DNA of 64,000 nucleotides, taken from NCBI RefSeq assembly GCF_017303055.1, contig NZ_JAEKJT010000005.1, positions 62,001-126,000 on the forward strand, in the 5' to 3' direction. Below the pieces are notes generated by a model. That model searched no databases, was not told the origin of the DNA, and worked only from the letters and a program-made list of their open reading frames with translations. The translations under genes were made by a program, and so were the position numbers. Below, piece after piece: positions 61,999-64,000 of the stretch. How positions within the stretch are numbered: position 1 is the stretch's first letter; each line of letters starts with the position of its first letter. The stretch is from Halomonas litopenaei (lineage in GTDB: Bacteria > Pseudomonadota > Gammaproteobacteria > Pseudomonadales > Halomonadaceae).

Positions 61999-63492
61999 TC
62001 AAAGGGTAAGAGAGCGGCGTAGTCGCCATCGCCGCCAGACAGGCACCACCAGCGCCAGCACCACTAATAGACACAGCGCCAGGGACAGAGGGCGGGTAAC
62101 GAAGGTGGTCAAATCCCACTGTGCTATCTGCATGGCACGCCTGAAATTAACTTCGAGAATCGGGCCTAGAATCAAAGCGATAACTAAAGGTGCTGCCGGG
62201 TAGCGCCAGCGTTCCATGAAGTAACCGAGCAGTCCGAAGCCTACGGCCAACCACACATCGAACATTTCGTTGCGCAGGGCATAGCTTCCTACGACGCTGA
62301 ATAGCAAGATCAAAGGCCCCAGCACACCTCCCGGCACTCGTGTCACGCTGACCATGTACCGACACAGCCAGAGGCCCAGGACAGCGAACAACACATTGGC
62401 AAACAATAGAGAGACGATCAGGGTGTAGGTACTCTCGGCGTGCTGAGTGAATAGCGAAGGCCCAGGAATCATGCCGTGAATAGTTAGCCCGCCGACGAAG
62501 ACCGCGGTGACCGCATTACCCGGGATGCCAAGGGTCAAGGTCGGGATCAAGGTGCCCCCTGTCACCGCATTGTTGGCCGCCTCTGAGGCGGCGACCCCTT
62601 CAATTTCACCTTTGCCAAAACGTTCAGGATGAGCCGAGTGACGCCTCGCCTCGTTGTAAGAGATAAAGGCTGCGATGCTGGTGCCCGCCCCAGGCAGGAT
62701 ACCGACGATAGAGCCGATCACTGACGAGCGCCCCAGTGTGCGCAAACACCGGCGGATATCCGCCCAGAGGGGAAAGCTACGCCCAGCAAAGCGCTGAGCG
62801 CCTTCAGACAGCACGCCAGACTGGCTTGGAACGGCCAGGTTGAAGGCTTGGGACACCGAGAATAAGCCAATCAATACTGGTAACAACGGCACACCGTCAA
62901 ACAGCTCGCTCTGGCCAAAAGTGAAGCGCTGTTCGCCGGTGAAGCTGTCCAGCCCAACACAAGCAAGCATCAGCCCCACCGCCGCAGAGAGCACCCCCTT
63001 AACCGGACGCTCGGACACCACCCCAACGATGGTGACCAACCCAAAGATCGCCAGCCAAGTGTACTCTTGTGGCCCAAAGGCCAAGGCGATGGTCGATAGT
63101 GGTGGGGCTATCGCCAGCAGTACGACGACACTGACCAAGCCGCCAAACAGAGACGCCAACGTAGCCATACCGATAGCCTCGGCGCCACGACCAGCCACCG
63201 CCATAGGATAGCCGTCCAACGCTGTGGCAATAGAAGCATCCGTGCCTGGCGTACGCAGCAGTATGGCGGTAACAGAACCACCGTACACCGAGCTGACGTA
63301 GACCGCCCCCAGCAAAATCAGCGCAAGCTCTGGCGGCATGCTGAACGTGATAGGGATGCACAGCGCGACCCCCATCGTAGAGGACAGCCCCGGCAAGGCG
63401 CCGACTAACATGCCTGCTAGAGTGCCAAGCACCAAAGTCGCCAGCGCCACCGGCGTCATCACATTGGCGAGCGCCGTCACAAGAATGTCCAT
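61999..63492 (-). CDS. tctA: tripartite tricarboxylate transporter large permease TctA
   Basis: This 497-residue membrane protein has about twelve helices. The TctA signatures are GALPGLSSTMGVALCIPITF, YGGSVTAILLRTPGTDASIA, GILPGAGTSIAAFISYNEAR and GIPGNAVTAVFVGGLTIHG. It is the main channel for a carboxylate bound by a periplasmic TctC, whose gene would lie beyond the right edge. Confidence 0.95.
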   Translation of the reverse strand: MDILVTALANVMTPVALATLVLGTLAGMLVGALPGLSSTMGVALCIPITFSMPPELALILLGAVYVSSVYGGSVTAILLRTPGTDASIATALDGYPMAVAGRGAEAIGMATLASLFGGLVSVVVLLAIAPPLSTIALAFGPQEYTWLAIFGLVTIVGVVSERPVKGVLSAAVGLMLACVGLDSFTGEQRFTFGQSELFDGVPLLPVLIGLFSVSQAFNLAVPSQSGVLSEGAQRFAGRSFPLWADIRRCLRTLGRSSVIGSIVGILPGAGTSIAAFISYNEARRHSAHPERFGKGEIEGVAASEAANNAVTGGTLIPTLTLGIPGNAVTAVFVGGLTIHGMIPGPSLFTQHAESTYTLIVSLLFANVLFAVLGLWLCRYMVSVTRVPGGVLGPLILLFSVVGSYALRNEMFDVWLAVGFGLLGYFMERWRYPAAPLVIALILGPILEVNFRRAMQIAQWDLTTFVTRPLSLALCLLVVLALVVPVWRRWRLRRSLTL

Positions 63493-63546
63493 GGAAGGAC
63501 TCCCGAAGAGAAAAGTGAGGCCGAGGTATGCCGAGGGCTCAGAGAG

Positions 63547-63987
63547 TCAGAGAGCCATCACGCCCATTGGCAACGGCACCGACAAAAGCCACACGAAGAC
63601 GATGTAAAGCGACAGTGTGAAGCACGCCGATAGCAGCGCGGTCGTGCCCCAGCCTAGCCGGGCCAGCGATTTCAGCGTGAACAGCAAAAACAGCGGAACC
63701 ACCACGAAGGTACCGAGCGGCTCCATCAACACCAGCGTCGCCACCAACGCCGCGCACCACTGAAACAATCGCGCCTTGGCTACCGCCCTCACCGGCGAGG
63801 CACCATCGCCCTCGGTTGGGCGACGGCTGGTCAGGCCGAGCCATATCGATGACAGCAGCCCGAGCCAAGCGGTGATCAATACGAAAAGCCCAGCATCAGC
63901 CCGCATACTCAAGGCCATCACCATCGCCGCGACAGCCACCGCGCCAGTCAGCAGCGCGACGCGGCGATCGATGTGATTCAGGGTCAT
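63547..63987 (-). CDS. tctB: tripartite tricarboxylate transporter small permease TctB
   Basis: The 146-residue protein has four helices, the usual size of TctB. The pattern FVLITAWLGLLSSIWL, then LMEPLGTFVVVPLFLLFTL and the last helix YIVFVWLLSVPLPMGVM match the family. It lies 54 bp before tctA on the same strand. Confidence 0.88.
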   Translation of the reverse strand: MTLNHIDRRVALLTGAVAVAAMVMALSMRADAGLFVLITAWLGLLSSIWLGLTSRRPTEGDGASPVRAVAKARLFQWCAALVATLVLMEPLGTFVVVPLFLLFTLKSLARLGWGTTALLSACFTLSLYIVFVWLLSVPLPMGVMAL

Positions 63988-64000
63988 GGCTCTATCCAGG

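Overview
The window looks like a piece of a halophilic gammaproteobacterial chromosome of the Halomonas type. It is GC-rich, carries TRAP and tripartite-tricarboxylate transporters, and has the core order rep-trmL-pyrE-crc-rph-yicC, which resembles the pyrE/crc/rph/yicC order known from Pseudomonas. No database search was possible. All calls rest on motifs, recalled family consensus, gene order and signals read from the sequence.

Layout. (1) 1-4542: a leftward catabolic operon made of a TRAP transporter (DctP, DctQ, DctM), a CitE/HpcH-like lyase and a thiamine-diphosphate enzyme cut by the window edge. A compound palindrome lies upstream. (2) 4978-14777: core chromosome with a NIT-domain chemoreceptor, tRNA-Arg(CCG), a di-haem cytochrome c, rep, trmL, pyrE, crc (a nuclease fold without its catalytic residues), rph and yicC. 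(3) 14757-53469: a 38.7-kb genomic island inserted at the 3' end of yicC. Its mobility section (15.1-23.8 kb) has a P4-type integrase, AlpA, a YqaJ/ERF/DUF932 recombination set, a Gp2-like replication protein behind three hairpins, and a helicase-like protein that has lost its P-loop. Its cargo (24.2-53 kb) is a metal-resistance region with Cd/Zn and Cu P-type ATPases, two CDF exporters, four MerR-type regulators or remnants, a multicopper oxidase, SCO/PCuAC/CtaG copper chaperones and a periplasmic thiol-redox set.

The cargo also carries all three lipoprotein-maturation enzymes (Lgt, LspA, Lnt) with envelope-maintenance proteins (L,D-transpeptidase, M23 peptidase, DsbA-like, HtrA/DegQ). Four metal promoters share the MerR architecture with a 19-bp spacer. 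The copper ATPase gene has two in-frame stop codons, and several other genes are fragments (merR, an arsenic-type transporter, a ZIP transporter, transposases), so the cargo has been reshuffled repeatedly.

(4) 53449-58107: a second, integrase-less segment bounded by another copy of the yicC-end repeat. It holds an IS30-type remnant, an AraC regulator, a nitrilase-family hydrolase and an APC permease. (5) 58350-59122: a zeta-toxin-like kinase with a small overlapping partner. (6) 59291-63987: a leftward catabolic cluster with a talarate/galactarate-dehydratase-like enzyme, a class V aminotransferase and TctA/TctB, running off the right edge. The gene expected after yicC in relatives (gmk) is not seen in the window, so acquired DNA may reach beyond it.
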